Below, in pieces: positions 52,379 to 62,600 of a stretch of 64,000 bases of DNA; within the stretch, counting starts at the first letter, position 1; the number at the start of each line of letters is the position of its first letter. A program made the position numbers and the translations under genes. The stretch comes from Syngnathus acus (Eukaryota > Chordata > Actinopteri > Syngnathiformes > Syngnathidae): NCBI RefSeq assembly GCF_901709675.1, contig NC_051091.1, positions 14,204,467 to 14,268,466 on the forward strand. The letters are read 5' to 3'. The notes beneath the pieces are model-generated. The model was given only the letters and a program-made list of their open reading frames with translations, was not told the origin of the DNA and did no database searches.

Positions 52379-54076
52379 TGGCATGAAGGCACAAAATAAT
52401 CATCAATCAAAATTAAATGATTATAAAGTAGAAATTTAATGAATAAGCAAGAAAAAGAATTACAAGTTTCAATTGTTCGAACAACTAACCATAATTTCCA
52501 CTCACCCTTCTCAATAGAGCAAAAGTTATTCAGTCTCGAAGTTCTCTCGATTGAAAACTCAAAAATATAGTAAAAAAAGGGTAAGAGGCTAGAGGTCTAA
52601 AATGCTGTTTGGTGGAAAAGTCGAGTGATCAGTTCTCATTGTTCCAAAATTCGAATTCTGTTAAAAAGAACAGGCTGGCCTAAAGAATGGAGATGGCGAC
52701 GCCCTAAAAATGGCTCCTCTCTCCTGCACCGAGGTCTGCATCTCCTAGCCCAGGGGTGTCAAACTCGTTTTTTTCGCAGGCCGCATTGTAGTCATAGCTT
52801 CTTTCGGAGGGCCATTAATACTGTCAACCCAAATAAATGTATGAGCACCTCATATCATATACAGTAAAAGCTACAAATCAAACTGACAAATAACTAGTTT
52901 TCAAATCAGACGAGTAAAAACTGGTCAAATATTTAAAAAAAAAAAGTGATTAAAAGTGAAGACAATTTGCAATTCTAGTTATGACACACGAATTTGATGC
53001 ACAATTTGTCTTCGCGGGCCACATAAAATGATGTGGCGGGCCGTATCTGGCCCCCGGGCCTTGAGTTTGACACCCGTGTCCTAGCCTGTCTTTAAGCTTA
53101 AAATTTGACTAAGTCCAATTTGAAGATAGTATAGTATAGTATAGTATAAATTCATCTTAACGGACCTTGGGTTAATCTCAGAAAGAATGAAATCTATCTT
53201 TGTCTAATCGGCGTTCTCGACTGTCAATCGTGCACTTAACAATTGTAAGTGTCCGGCTCTCCGTTTAAAGGGTGAAATTCTGTACTTGAACCCTTCTGCT
53301 GTAACGCAGTATGGAGGGGAGACGTGAATTTATTTAAGCCGGTTCGGAGAGAGGATTCGTTCCGAGTCTCACCACTGTTCAGGTAACTAATCTATCGCTA
53401 GATCAATTCCGTCTTTTCGGACGGCAGTCCCGCTGAAATCAAACAAAACCTGAGGGTTGAGTAACTACTTTGTCGAGACCCAGGATCTCCTCAATCGCGG
53501 CCGTCTGCAGTGGCCCTCTCTCCTATTAAGATTGTTGCTTTTGTTATCCGCTCGGAATAGTTTAGTTGCCTTTGTTAAGACCGCGGGAACTCGTTTATTT
53601 TCACTAGCGCGCACTCACACTAGCTGAGCTTAAGATAATGTTTTCGAACCAGATCTGACACTCCTTGATGTCAGGATTAAAACTGTCTTCACTTAAAAAA
53701 GAACTCAACGGTTTACAGTATGACTAAGATAGTAGAAAAAAGAAATATAAGGTTTATAAGATTAACATGTCCCCACTATTCAATGTAATTCAGATAAAAA
53801 AGATTTAAGTCGTCAATCATATAATTGAAATTACACGATTTAGGATACTATAAATTGAAGGAAAAAGATTAAGGAGCAAATTACTGTCATTCGAAATCAA
53901 AAGAGTAGATGTCAGCAGTTGGTCTCAAACCTAATGCTTCTAAACAATCCCTCAATTGAATGTCAATAATTTAAGAGAATAAAAGTTAAAGAACAAAGTT
54001 TAAATAGAAAATCACTTTTATTCGAAATTAAAAGATTAAATGTCAGCAGTTAGTCTTGAGCCTAATGCGTCTAAAC
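52379..54076. other. Unassigned AT-rich stretch with a hAT and a short tandem repeat
   Basis: No coding frame of substance is visible. A 129-bp-period repeat (GTCAGCAGTT(G/A)GTCT..CCTAATGC(T/G)TCTAAAC) occupies 53878-54075, and GTATAGTATAGTATAG lies near 53130. Sequence around 53200-53450 could be an LTR read on either strand, but I found no TG..CA ends with duplication. A hAT miniature element lies at 52751-53078. Confidence 0.35.
52751..53078 (+). mobile_element. hAT miniature element (CAGGGGTGTCAAACTC type), copy 2
   Basis: The ends are CAGGGGTGTCAAACTCGTTT and GAGTTTGACACCCGTG. TCCTAGCC is duplicated exactly (52743-52750, 53079-53086). The body is close to 25868-26187. It is 328 bp and non-coding. 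Confidence 0.93.
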
Positions 54077-54247
54077 CATAGGTCGGCAACCCATGGCTCC
54101 GGAGCCACATGTGGCTCTTTCATCCTTCTGCTGTGGCTCCCTGTGACTTTGGAAAATAATGAGTATTTTATAAAAATTTAATTTTATTTTAGTTTGTTCA
54201 TTTTAAAATATAATTCTGAATTTGAAGATTATGGTAAACTTGTAACA
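54077..54247 (+). mobile_element. hAT end fragment (CATAGGTCGGCAACCC)
   Basis: The end CATAGGTCGGCAACCCATGG with TCCGGAGCCACATGTGGCTC is a known style of hAT terminus. The fragment stops where the RTE-type LINE begins, so the other end is lost. Confidence 0.6.
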
Positions 54248-54249
54248 TT

Positions 54250-56675
54250 AAAACATGGCCATGCTCCTGACTGCGATATCACTCCCAGGCCAGCACCACC
54301 GACCATGACCTTTGATTTTGCCGCATTCACCTTCACTTCCAGGCATGTCTTCCAGGCCGCTAGCTTCCTAGCTAGGTCTTCTCGACTGTGAGCCATCAAT
54401 ACCAGGTCATCCGCGTAGAGCAGCTCCCATGGTAGTCCACCCCTCACTTCCCTCGATACCACATCCATCACGATAGCAAACAGTAATGGGCTGAGCACTG
54501 ATCCCTGGTGCACCCCTACCCTTACTTCAAACCCATTACTGTCCCCAACTCCTGTTCTAACAGCTGTGCAGGCTCTGCAGTAAAGAGCCATCACAGCCTT
54601 AACCAGTCCCTCTTCCACGCCCGACTTCCTTAGGGCCCACCTCACCACCTCCCTTGCCACCCTGTCGAACGCTTTTTCCAGGTCAACAAAAGCGAAGTAC
54701 AACCTCTTCCTCTTCTCCTGGTGTTTCTCTTGCATCTGTCGGATGACAAAAATTGCGTCTGTTGTACCTTTACCAGGCATGAAGCCATACTGCATCTCGT
54801 CCACCTCTACCCGTGACCTCACCCTCCTTTCCAACACCCTCTCTAATAGCTTCATTCCATGCTCCAAGCAGCTTTAAGGCCCTGTATGACCCGCATGCGA
54901 GTGGGTCCCCCTTCCCTTTGAATAGAGGCACCAGGACGCTTCTTGTCCAGTCCTCCGGAATGTGCCCCTCAGCGATGACACTGTTACACAGGTCGGTCAT
55001 CCACTGCACACCGACGTCTCCCGCTGCCTTTAGCATCTCTGCCACCACTCCAGATGGTCCAGCTGCCTTTCCATCCTTCATGGCCTTCATGGTTTTCCCC
55101 ACTTCTGTTCGCGTGATCGGGCCACATTCACCCTCCACTTCGTCGCATCCCACCTCTCCATCCCAGTCATTCTCCACATTCGGCAGCTTCTCCATGTACC
55201 TTCGCCATACTTCCTTCACTCCTCTGTTGTCTGTCACGATGTTGCCATCCTCATCATTCACACAGTTTGCACCGGTCACATCACGCCTCTCCTTAACCAT
55301 TTGCTTCGCTGTCTTGAAGAAGCTCTTTTGTCCTCTCTCACTCTCCAATTCACTTGCAAATTCTTTCCTCTTGGTCTCTTGGGCCTCCCACACTAATGTC
55401 CGTGACGCCCTCCTTGCCTCTACATACTGCGCTCGGTCTGCCTCCCTTTTAGATTTCTTCCATACTTTATGGCACCTCCTCTTCTCATTCACCGCTCTTT
55501 CGACGCTGTCATTCCACCACCATGTCTCTCTTTGTCTTGCTTTACCCTTTGACCATCCGCACACCTCCTCTGTAGCTTCAAGCAGAGCCTTCTTCATTGC
55601 CTGCCACTTGCCATCCACACCACCCGACTCCATCATCTCCTCCACTTCTTCTGCTATATGCTCAATCTTCTCCCTAAACTCGTTTTTATTCCCTCCGCTA
55701 TGTAGCTTCCACACCTTCAACTTGGGAGGATGCTTCTTAGCCCCCACCTTCTTGATCCGCAGAGTTAGGTCTCCGATGACTAGGCGATGCTGAGACACAC
55801 ACTCTTCTCCGGGGATTGCCTTGGCATCCCTGACCAGGACGCGGTCCTCCTTTCTGACCATGATGTAATCTATTGTGCTCTTGCAGCCACCCGAACTGTA
55901 TGTTACTAATTTGGCTTCATCCTTCTTGAAAAGCGTGTTGCACAGCACCAGCTCCAGTGCGTCGCCGAACTCCAGGATCCTCTCTCCCTCTGCGTTCCGC
56001 ATGCCGTACCCCTGTCCCCCAGGTACCCCCTCAAAGCCATCTGACTCCCTCCCCACGTGTCCAGTCAGATCACCTCCCAGAATTATAACCTCATTCTGGG
56101 GGATCCCTGACAGCACCATGATGGCCTTGTCCCAGAACGCATCCTTCTCGTCCTGACTTCTGCCAACTTGAGGGGCATAGATTGAAATTACGTTTGTCAG
56201 GCGCTTCCCAACGATCAACTTCACAAAGATGATCCGCTCATTTACCCTGCTAATGCTTAGCACTTGATCTATCCAATTTTCAGCGATAAGTACTCCAACA
56301 CCACCAGTCCCTTCGTTCCAGCCTTGCCAGAAGAACTTGTACCTTCTGCCGATTGTGCCCAGCATCCTTGCACTTCCACCCTTCCATCTCGACTCCTGGA
56401 CACAGCAGACATCCACCCTTCTCCTGTGTAGAGCCTCAACCACCTCCCCCGATCGGTGCGACATGCTGCCGATGTTCCATGTAGCCACCCTAACACGTGC
56501 CTCCTGCCCCTCTCTATTCCGGTTCAGGCCTCCCTGCAGTCCATCGGGCTGAGGGCCGTCCTATAATCTACCTGCGGTTTGGCCTCCTTTTCCATCATTC
56601 TTTTTGTCGTAGGCTGATGAAAATGCCCACGGAGTACTTAAGGCTGTACCCCGCCTCTCCTGTGTTTGTCTAGCC
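54250..56675 (-). pseudogene. RTE-type LINE, minus strand, one-base frameshift, 3' part missing
   Basis: A leader (56675-56489) is followed by a 572-codon frame (56488-54770): endonuclease (MATWNIGSMSHRSGEVVEAL, CVQESRWKG, GGVGVLIAENW, SIYAPQVG, GGDLTGHVG for GDFN, STIDYIMVRK, CVSQHRLVIGD) and the RT start (MKDGKAAGPSGVVAEMLKAA, VPLFKGKGDP). At about 54868 one extra G shifts the frame. The next frame (54867-54229) continues LLERVLERRVRSRVEVDEMQ, YGFMPGKGTTDA, FVDLEKAFDRVAREV, GVHQGSVLSPLLFAIVMD and YADDLVLMAHS. It stops after GAWPC, before the C-terminal cysteine-rich part expected for the family. Loss of a LINE 3' end must be secondary. Confidence 0.88.
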
Positions 56676-56789
56676 CAGGGGTGCCCAAACTTTTTAAGCT
56701 CGCGAGCTACTTTTGAAATGACCAAGTCACAAAGATCTACCCACTAAAAAATTTTTTTTTTATATATATACGTATATATATACGTATAT

Positions 56790-57634
56790 TAGGGATGCAC
56801 CGAAAATTCGGCCACCGAAAATCTTCGGCCGAAAATGACCCAAAAGTGCATTTTCGGTTTTTGGCCGAAAGACCTAAATCACCGAAACAACACGGCCGAA
56901 ACTTGTGATGACGTGAGCAAACAGCGCAGCCAGCACGCGGGAAAACGGGATAAGAGCCAGCATGTCTGCGGTGTGGACTGATTTCACTATCTCAGAGAAA
57001 GACCCACGGATAGCGATTTGCAAAACATGCAATGCTGAAATTTCAAGAGGGGGTGCATCTGCAAAAAGTTTCTCCACGTCGGGTTTAATTCATCACCTGA
57101 AATCCAAACATCCCGATCGCCATTCTGAATATGAGAAGAAGGCGACACAGAAAAGGAAACTGACACCGAGCACGCCCACTCCGTCTGTGGCGGACGTTTT
57201 TGAAAAGGCAAGAAAGTTCTCCAGTGATTCTGCCAAGGCAAAGGGCATAACACACAAAATGCACTTTGTGTTTTTATAAGAGAACATATTTAATTTTACA
57301 GTCTTTCAGCAGGCCAGTCAGTTATAAGCCTGTAAATTATTATTTAATGTACACGAGTGGGGTCAAGTTAAACATTTTATTTTTATTTTATTTTTGAATT
57401 TTAATTTATATTGTGCATTGTTGTAATGTCAGTGCTAAATAAATATTTTCATACTTTTGTAACTGGTTTATTGCAATGCCTTGATTTTAGTGAGGTTAGT
57501 ACACATGTAGCCATAAATGCTGTGGTTCTAATAACTGACATAATAATTTCTTTCGGTGTTTCGGTTTTCGGCCTTGGTTTCCTCATTTTTGGTTTTCGGT
57601 TTCGGCCAAGAATTTTTATTTCGGTGCATCCCTA
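56790..57634 (+). mobile_element. Non-autonomous hAT with BED-finger frame, copy 2
   Basis: The ends are TAGGGATGCACCGAAAATTCG and GTGCATCCCTA, as in 22055-22986. Length is 845 bp. The flanks are TA-rich (ACGTATAT left, ATATATAT right), so the 8-bp duplication is only approximate. The internal deletion differs from copy 1: the frame ends about 45 codons earlier, and a short stretch (CAGTCTTTCAGCAGGCCAGT) absent from copy 1 is present. Confidence 0.9.
56962..57279 (+). CDS. Stand-alone BED zinc-finger protein from a hAT, 105 aa
   Basis: It starts MSAVWTDFTISEKDPR with the CKTC and HHLKSKHPDRH finger as in the frame at 22227, then YEKKATQKRKLTPSTPTPS and FEKARKFSSDSAKAKGITHK. After ITHK it leaves the transposase sequence and ends MHFVFL. 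The BED domain is complete and the frame undamaged. Catalytic and dimerisation regions are absent. Any role (for example competing for transposon ends) is inference. Confidence 0.7.
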   Translation: MSAVWTDFTISEKDPRIAICKTCNAEISRGGASAKSFSTSGLIHHLKSKHPDRHSEYEKKATQKRKLTPSTPTPSVADVFEKARKFSSDSAKAKGITHKMHFVFL

Positions 57635-57718
57635 ATATATATGTATATACATTAAAAAGAGCAGTAGTGGCATGGAGCCTTCAAGTCACAGATCTATAAA
57701 AACAAGCAAGACTGATAA

Positions 57719-57859
57719 TACCGTAATAGCCCAAATATAAGACGACCCTGATTATAAGACGACCCCCTCTTTTTCAAGACTCAAGTTTTAAAAAAGACTT
57801 TAAGAACACCAAATTTAATTTTTATACAGAAAATTATTACATCTGAAACAAATGATTAT
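57719..57859 (+). mobile_element. Miniature element (ACCGTAATAGCCCAAATATAAG end), split by Rex3
   Basis: The end ACCGTAATAGCCCAAATATAA with AAGACGACCC repeats opens it. It resumes after the Rex3 at 61208 and runs to about 61466, where an L2-type LINE begins. It is non-coding. Confidence 0.5.
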
Positions 57860-58008
57860 GAGTCGTCACCTTATCGTGGTGGAGGGGTTTGCGTGCCCCT
57901 ATGATCCTAGGAGCCATGTTGTCTGGGGCTTCATGCCCCTGGTAGGGTCACCCATGGCAAACGGGTCCTAGGTGAGGGGCCAGACAAAGCACGGCTCATC
58001 AGCCCCTT

Positions 58009-59925
58009 ATGATGAAAAAAATTAATGGATCACGTTTTCCCTCGCCCGGACGCGGGTCACCGGGGCCCCCCTCTGGAGCCAGGCCTGGAGGCGGGGCTCG
58101 AAGGCGAGCGTCTGGTGGCCGGGCCTTCGCCCATGGGGCCCGGCCGGGCTCAGCCCGAAAAGGAAACGTGGGTCCCCCTTCCCATGGGCTCACCACCTGT
58201 GGGAGGGGCCAAAGGGGTCGGGTGCATTGCAAGCTGGGCGGCGGCCAAAGGCAGGGACCTTGGCGGTCTGATCCCCGGCTGCAGAAGCTGGCTCTTGGGA
58301 CATGGAATGTCACCTCTCTGGCTGGAAAGGAGCCCGAGCTGGTGTGCGAGGCAGAAAAGTTCCGACTAGATATAGTCGGACTTGCCTCCACGCACAGTTT
58401 GGGTTCCGGTACAAGCCCTCTCGAGAGGGGCTGGACTCTCTTCCACTCTGGAGTTGCCCACGGTGAGAGGCGTCGAGCAGGTGTGGGTATACTTATTGCC
58501 CCCCGGCTGGGCGCCTGCACATTGGGGTTCACCCCGGTGAACGAGAGGGTAGCCTCCCTCCGCCTTCGGGTGGGGGGACGGGTCCTGACTGTTGTTTGTG
58601 TCTATGCACCAAACGGCAGCTCAGAGTACCCACCCTTCTTGGGGTCCCTGGAGGAAGTGCTGGAGAGCGCTCCTTCTGGGGACTCCGTCGTTCTACTGGG
58701 TGACTTCAATGCTCACGTGGGCAATGACAGTGAGACCTGGAAGGGCGTGATTGGGAGGAACGGCCCCCCCGATCTGAACCCGAGCGGTGTTCTATTGTTG
58801 GACTTCTGTGCTCGACACGGATTTTCAATAATGAACACCATGTTCAAACATAAGGGTGTCCATGTGTGCACTTGGCACCAGGACACCCTAGGCCGCAGTT
58901 CGATGATCGACTTTGTAGTCGTGTCATCGGATTTGCGGCCGCATGTTTTGGACACTCGGGCGAAGAGAGGGGCGGAGCTGTCAACTGATCACCACCTGGT
59001 GGTGGGTTGGCTCCGATGGTGGGGGAAGATGCCGGTCCGACCTGGCAGACCCAAACGTTCTGTGAGGGTCTGCTGGGAACGTCTGGCGGAATCCCCTGTC
59101 AGGAAGAGCTTCAACTCCCACCTCCGGCAGAGCTTTTCCCACGTCCCGGGGGAGGCGGGGGACATTGAGTCCGAGTGGACCTTGTTCCGCGCCTCCATTG
59201 TTGAGGCGGCCGACCGGAGCTGTGGCCGTAAGGTCATTGGTGCCTGTCGTGGCGGCAATCCCCGAACCCGCTGGTGGACACCGGCGGTAAGGGATGCCGT
59301 CAAGCTGAAGAAGGAGTCCTATCGGGCCGTTTTGGCCTGCGGGACTCCGGAGGCAGCTGACAGGTACCGGGTGGCCAAGCGGAACGCGGCTTCGGCGGTT
59401 GCTGAGGCAAAAACCCGGGCGTGGGAGGAGTTCGGCGAGGCCATGGAGAATGACTTCCGGACGGCTTCGAGGAAATTCTGGTCCACCATCCGGCGTCTCA
59501 GGAGGGGGAAGCAGTGCAACGTCAACACTGTTTACAGTGGAGATGGCGTGCTGCTGACCTCGACTCGGGACGTCGTGTGTCGGTGGGGAGAATACTTCGA
59601 AGACCTCCTCAATTCCACCGACACGCCTTCCATTGTGGAAGCAGGGCCTGGGGACTCTGAGGCGGACTCTCCAATCTCTGGGGTTGAAGTCACTGAGGTA
59701 GTTAAAAAACTCCTCGGTGGCAAGGCCCCGGGGGTGGATGAGATCCGCCCGGATTTCTTAAGGGCTCTGGATGTTGTGGGGCTGTCATGGCTGACACGTC
59801 TCTACAGCATCGCGTGGACATCGGGGACAGTGCCTCTGGATTGGCAGACTGGGGTGGTGGTTCCCCTCTTTAAGAAGGGTGTGTTCCAATTACAGGGGAA
59901 TTACACTCCTCAGCCTCCCTGGTAA
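58009..59925 (+). pseudogene. Rex3 protein, N-terminal part: endonuclease, linker, RT start
   Basis: The 638-codon frame holds an APE-type endonuclease: [80 protein letters not shown] and [10 protein letters not shown]. The linker and RT entry follow ([35 protein letters not shown]). A 10-bp deletion at about 59879 (AGACCGGAGG, present in the copies at 35125 and, on the minus strand, 41610) then shifts the frame. The deletion is flanked by GGG, so slippage or end-joining is likely. A true start codon is not certain; ATG at 58009 is the first in this frame. Confidence 0.88.
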
Positions 59926-61177
59926 GGTCTATTCAGGGGTGCTGGAGAGGAGGGTCCGTCGGGAGGTCGAACCTCGGATTCAGGAGGAACAGTGTGGCTT
60001 TCGTCCTGGCCGTGGAACAGTGGACCAGCTCTTCACCCTCAACAGGATCCTCGAGGGTGCATGGGAGTTCGCCCAACCAGTCCACATGTGTTTTGTGGAC
60101 TTGGAGAAGGCGTTCGACCGTGTCCCTCGGGAGGTTCTGTGGGGGGTGCTTCGGGAGTACGGGGTACCGAGCCAACTGATAAGGGCGGTTCGGTCCCTGT
60201 ACCACCGATGCCAGAGTGTGGTCCGCATTTCCGGCAGTAAGTCGGATTCGTTCCCAGTGAGGGTTGGACTCCGCCAAGGCTGCCCTTTGTCACCGATTCT
60301 GTTCATAATTTTTATGGACAGAATTTCTAGGTGCAGCCGAGGCGTTGAGGGTGTCCGGTTTGGGGACCTCAGCATCGCGTCTCTGCTTTTTGCAGACGAC
60401 GTTGTGCTGTTGGCTTCTTCAGGCCGTGATCTCCAGCTCTCACTGGAGCGGTTCGCAGCCGAGTGTGAAGCGGTCGGTATGAGGGTCAGCACCTCCAAAT
60501 CCGAGTCCATGGTCCTCGATCGGAAAAGGGTGGAATGCCCTCTCCGGATCGGGGATGAGATCCTGCCCCAAGTGGAGGAGTTTAAGTATCTTGGGGTCTT
60601 GTTCACGAGTGAGGGGAGGATGGAGCGTGAGATCGACAGGCGGATCGGTGCAGCGTCGGCAGTAATGCGGACTCTGTACCGGTCCGTCGTGGTAAAGAGA
60701 GAGCTGAGCCAAAAGGCAAAGCTCTCAATTTACCGGTCGATTTACGCTCCTACCCTCACCTATGGTCACGAGCTATGGGTCGTGACCGAAAGAACGAGAT
60801 CCCGGATACAAGCGGCCGAAATGAGTTTTCTCCGCAGGATGTCCGGGCTCTCCCTTAGAGATAGGGTGAGAAGTTCGGTCATCCGGGAGAGACTCGGAGT
60901 AGAGTCGCTACTCCTCCACGTTGAGAGGAGCCAGATGAGGTGGCTCGGGCATCTCATCAGGATGCCTCCTGGACGCCTCCCTGGGGAGGTGTTCCGGGCA
61001 TGTCCCACCGGTAGGAGACCCCGGGGACGACCCAGGACACGCTGGAGAGACTATGTCTCTCGGCTGGCCTGGGAACGCCTTGGGATCCCCCGGGATGAGC
61101 TAGATGAAGTAGCTGGGGAGAGGGAAGTCTGGGAGTCCCTCCTGAAGCTGCTGCCCCCGCGACCCGACCCCGGATAA
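59879..61177 (+). pseudogene. Rex3 protein, C-terminal part: reverse transcriptase palm to end
   Basis: This frame continues the polyprotein after the 10-bp deletion: [88 protein letters not shown] (intact FADD), FKYLGVLFTSEGRMERE, YGHELWVVTERTRSRI, RWLGHLIRMPPGRLPGEVF and LLPPRPDPG. All RT motifs are intact. Together with the upstream frame it would make a protein of about 1060 residues if the deletion were absent. The late RWLGH segment is typical of RTE-type enzymes. Confidence 0.9.
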
Positions 61178-61466
61178 GCGGAAGAAGATGGATGGATGGA
61201 TGGATGGACAAATGATTATAACAATATGTTCGAGAGAAAAAGCATATTATTTTGCCTCATTCAAATCATGCAAAAACTGTCCGCATCTTAATATCTAGTT
61301 TACATATTTAAATGTTCAAAGTGCAATCACATTTGAAAATGAATGGCTTCTGGTTTTTGAAATGTAAATAAATACTGTCTGTGATAAAACAACAAAATTG
61401 CAATAACTGCATTAACCATCAAAGTGAAGTCTAACTGTAACTGTAGTCTTGAAACAAATCTGAATA

Positions 61467-62488
61467 AAGTCAAAAGTCAGCTTTATTGTCAATCCCTTCA
61501 TATGTCAAGACACACAAAGAAACCGAAATTCCGTTTCCTCCATCCCACGGTGACGAGACATACAAGTAGGCGACACAAAACAAAAACAAGAAGGCACAAA
61601 CCATAAATAATAAATAAAATAAAATGAGCGATGAATAAATAATAGACCAATAACCCATTAAATAAGAGGGGCAAAACCGAGCCAGTGTGCATACAGCAGA
61701 CAGCAAGAACAGGACGCTACGCTGAAAGGGGGAGCGAGTTCAGGATCCTAACAGCCTGGAGTACGAAGCTGTTGGAGAGTCTGGTGGTGCGGGAGCGCAG
61801 GCTCCTGTACCGCCTCCCAGAGGGCAGAACTTAGACTTAGACTTAGACAGAACTTTATTGTCATTTTGTCAACACTAGGTGTGTACAAAACGAAATTTCG
61901 TTGCATACGGCTTTCAACAATGTAGAGGTATTTCGGCTGGTTAAAAAGTGACATTCTATATAAAAATATGAAATAAGATAATTATAAAGTACAAAGTGCA
62001 GCAGTGATAAAGTATGTAAACAGTGCAGGAGACAAAAGCAGTATTTACAAGTGTGCAGAGGAATGCTACGAAGTTCAAACAAAGAGTGAGCAGGGTGACT
62101 CACATCACTCACAATCTTGGTCGCCTTGCAGGTGAGATGGGAGGTGTAAATGTCCTTCAAGGAGGGGAGAGAAGCACCAATAGTCTTACTAGCCGTTTTC
62201 ACTATGCGCTGCAGGGCCTTCAAGTCGTAGTCAGTGCAGCTGCCACCCCAGACAGCAATACAGCTGGAGAGGACGCTCTCAATGGTGCCGCGGTAAAAAG
62301 TAGTCATGACGGCCGGAGGAGCCCCCGCTCGCCTGAGTTTCCGAAGGAAGTACAGGCGGCGCTGGGCCTTCTTCGCCAGCGATGCGGTGTTGGTGGACCA
62401 GGAGAGATCCTCACTGATGTGCACCCCCAGGAACCTGGCGCTGCTCACTCTCTCCACCACAGCACCGTCGATGGTCAAGCGGCAGGTG
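61467..62488 (-). pseudogene. 5'-truncated L2/Maui-type LINE with a nested LINE 3' end
   Basis: The minus strand holds the C-terminal RT (LTIDGAVVERVSSARFLGVH, KKAQRRLYFLRKLRRAGAP, SSCIAVWGGSC, LPSLKDIYTSHLT) and the 3' UTR ending GACAATAAAGCTGACTTTTG at 61467. At about 61831-62070 a foreign LINE 3' end is inserted (minus strand: AATGACAATAAAGTTCTGTC, then TAAGTC repeats), which breaks the coding frame. Confidence 0.8.
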
Positions 62489-62600
62489 AATAAGGAAAAA
62501 CATTGCGATAAAATAATGCAAACAGCTACCGCTATTGTTGGGGAGCCTGAGCCATAACTCGGATGGTTATGCTCTTTTCGACCCCGGGTGTCGGTCAGAA

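Larger units (their letters stand above)
56676..57718 (+). mobile_element. hAT-type element (CAGGGGTGCCCAAAC end) split by a second hAT
   Basis: The left end is CAGGGGTGCCCAAACTTTTT with GCTCGCGAGCTAC. A TA-rich stretch leads into the BED-only hAT at 56790, after which family sequence (AGATCTATAAAAACAAGC) resumes. The right terminus is not identified. Confidence 0.55.
57860..61207 (+). mobile_element. Full-length Rex3 (RTE-clade) LINE with 12-bp target duplication
   Basis: ACAAATGATTAT lies at 57848-57859 and 61208-61219. The element starts GAGTCGTCACCTTATCGTGG (also the 5' end at 43360) and ends GGATAAGCGGAAGAAGATGG plus ATGG repeats. ATGG/GATG tails are a recorded trait of Rex3. It is 3348 bp and the only copy here with both ends. 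Confidence 0.92.

Noticed and set aside
54813-55793. 326-codon plus-strand frame
   Set aside because: It is the antisense shadow of the RTE-type LINE protein; residues are Ser/Pro/Phe-rich with no domain.
57999-58532. 177-codon minus-strand frame over the Rex3 5' region, with equivalents at 42707-43219 and 17128-17590
   Set aside because: It is antisense to the Rex3 coding frame and recurs only because the copies share sequence; GC-rich composition keeps it open.
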